5,255 nucleotides of DNA, taken from assembly GCA_018304445.1 (NCBI GenBank), contig JAGVWD010000057.1:1-5255 (forward strand), written 5' to 3'. The stretch is from Candidatus Iainarchaeum sp. (lineage in GTDB: Archaea; Iainarchaeota; Iainarchaeia; Iainarchaeales; JAXPJC01). Of this stretch, positions 5,203 through 5,255 are shown piece after piece (positions within the stretch are counted from its first letter, which is position 1; each line of letters starts with the position of its first letter). Below the pieces are notes generated by a model. The model did not search any database, had not been told where the DNA came from, and saw only the letters and a list, made by a program, of their open reading frames with translations. The translations under genes were made by a program, and so were the position numbers.

Positions 5203-5255
5203 TTGGGTCTTGAAGAACTTAAGCTCAAGATAGAGAAGGAAACCGAAACTGAGGC
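5203..5255 (+). CDS. atpE: A-type ATP synthase subunit E, 5' fragment (peripheral stalk)
   Basis: Only the first 17 codons are in the window and the gene runs off the edge. The readable part, MGLEELKLKIEKETETE, matches the charged helical opening typical of subunit E, which pairs with subunit H in the peripheral stalk and caps the top of the A3B3 head. The proposed start is TTG, because the frame holds no nearby ATG upstream, and AGGTGG (5191-5196) provides a ribosome binding site 6 bases before it, overlapping the end of atpK. The H-I-K-E order makes E the expected next gene. The identification rests on position and the short N-terminus, so it is likely rather than certain. Confidence 0.75.
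   Translation, partial: MGLEELKLKIEKETETE

Overview
This window is archaeal. It carries the start of an A-type (archaeal) ATP synthase operon in the order H, I, K, E. Two or three BRE/TATA promoters sit 24-28 bases from start codons, the spacing expected for leaderless archaeal transcripts, and internal operon genes are preceded by Shine-Dalgarno sequences. AT-rich intergenic DNA and TTTAAATA-type promoters would fit a DPANN or euryarchaeal lineage, but the lineage cannot be fixed from this sequence alone.

Layout: (1) Bases 1-167 hold no convincing gene. They look like a structured leader for nrdJ, with two hairpins that share a GACAGT(T)ATG element, then an eight-codon mini-ORF that overlaps the nrdJ start. 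(2) Bases 168-2468 encode a complete adenosylcobalamin-dependent (class II, monomeric type) ribonucleotide reductase with an N-terminal ATP-cone. (3) Bases 2458-2622, minus strand, hold a 54-residue single-pass membrane protein that converges on nrdJ and overlaps its last 11 bases. It has its own well-placed promoter. (4) Bases 2623-2783 are a divergent regulatory region with a 14-base palindrome, promoters facing both ways and a 12-codon mini-ORF. (5) From 2784 to the window end the tightly packed genes atpH, atpI, atpK and atpE (cut by the edge) encode the peripheral stalk, the membrane stator and the proton/sodium rotor ring of the ATP synthase. The gaps are an 8-base overlap, 16 bases and 2 bases, so they are almost certainly one transcript.

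The reductase makes deoxynucleotides and the ATP synthase couples ion flow to ATP. They are separate transcription units with no sign of shared regulation. Most of the window is well-understood core metabolism. The least explained parts are the small minus-strand membrane protein, the structured nrdJ leader and the divergent intergenic region.
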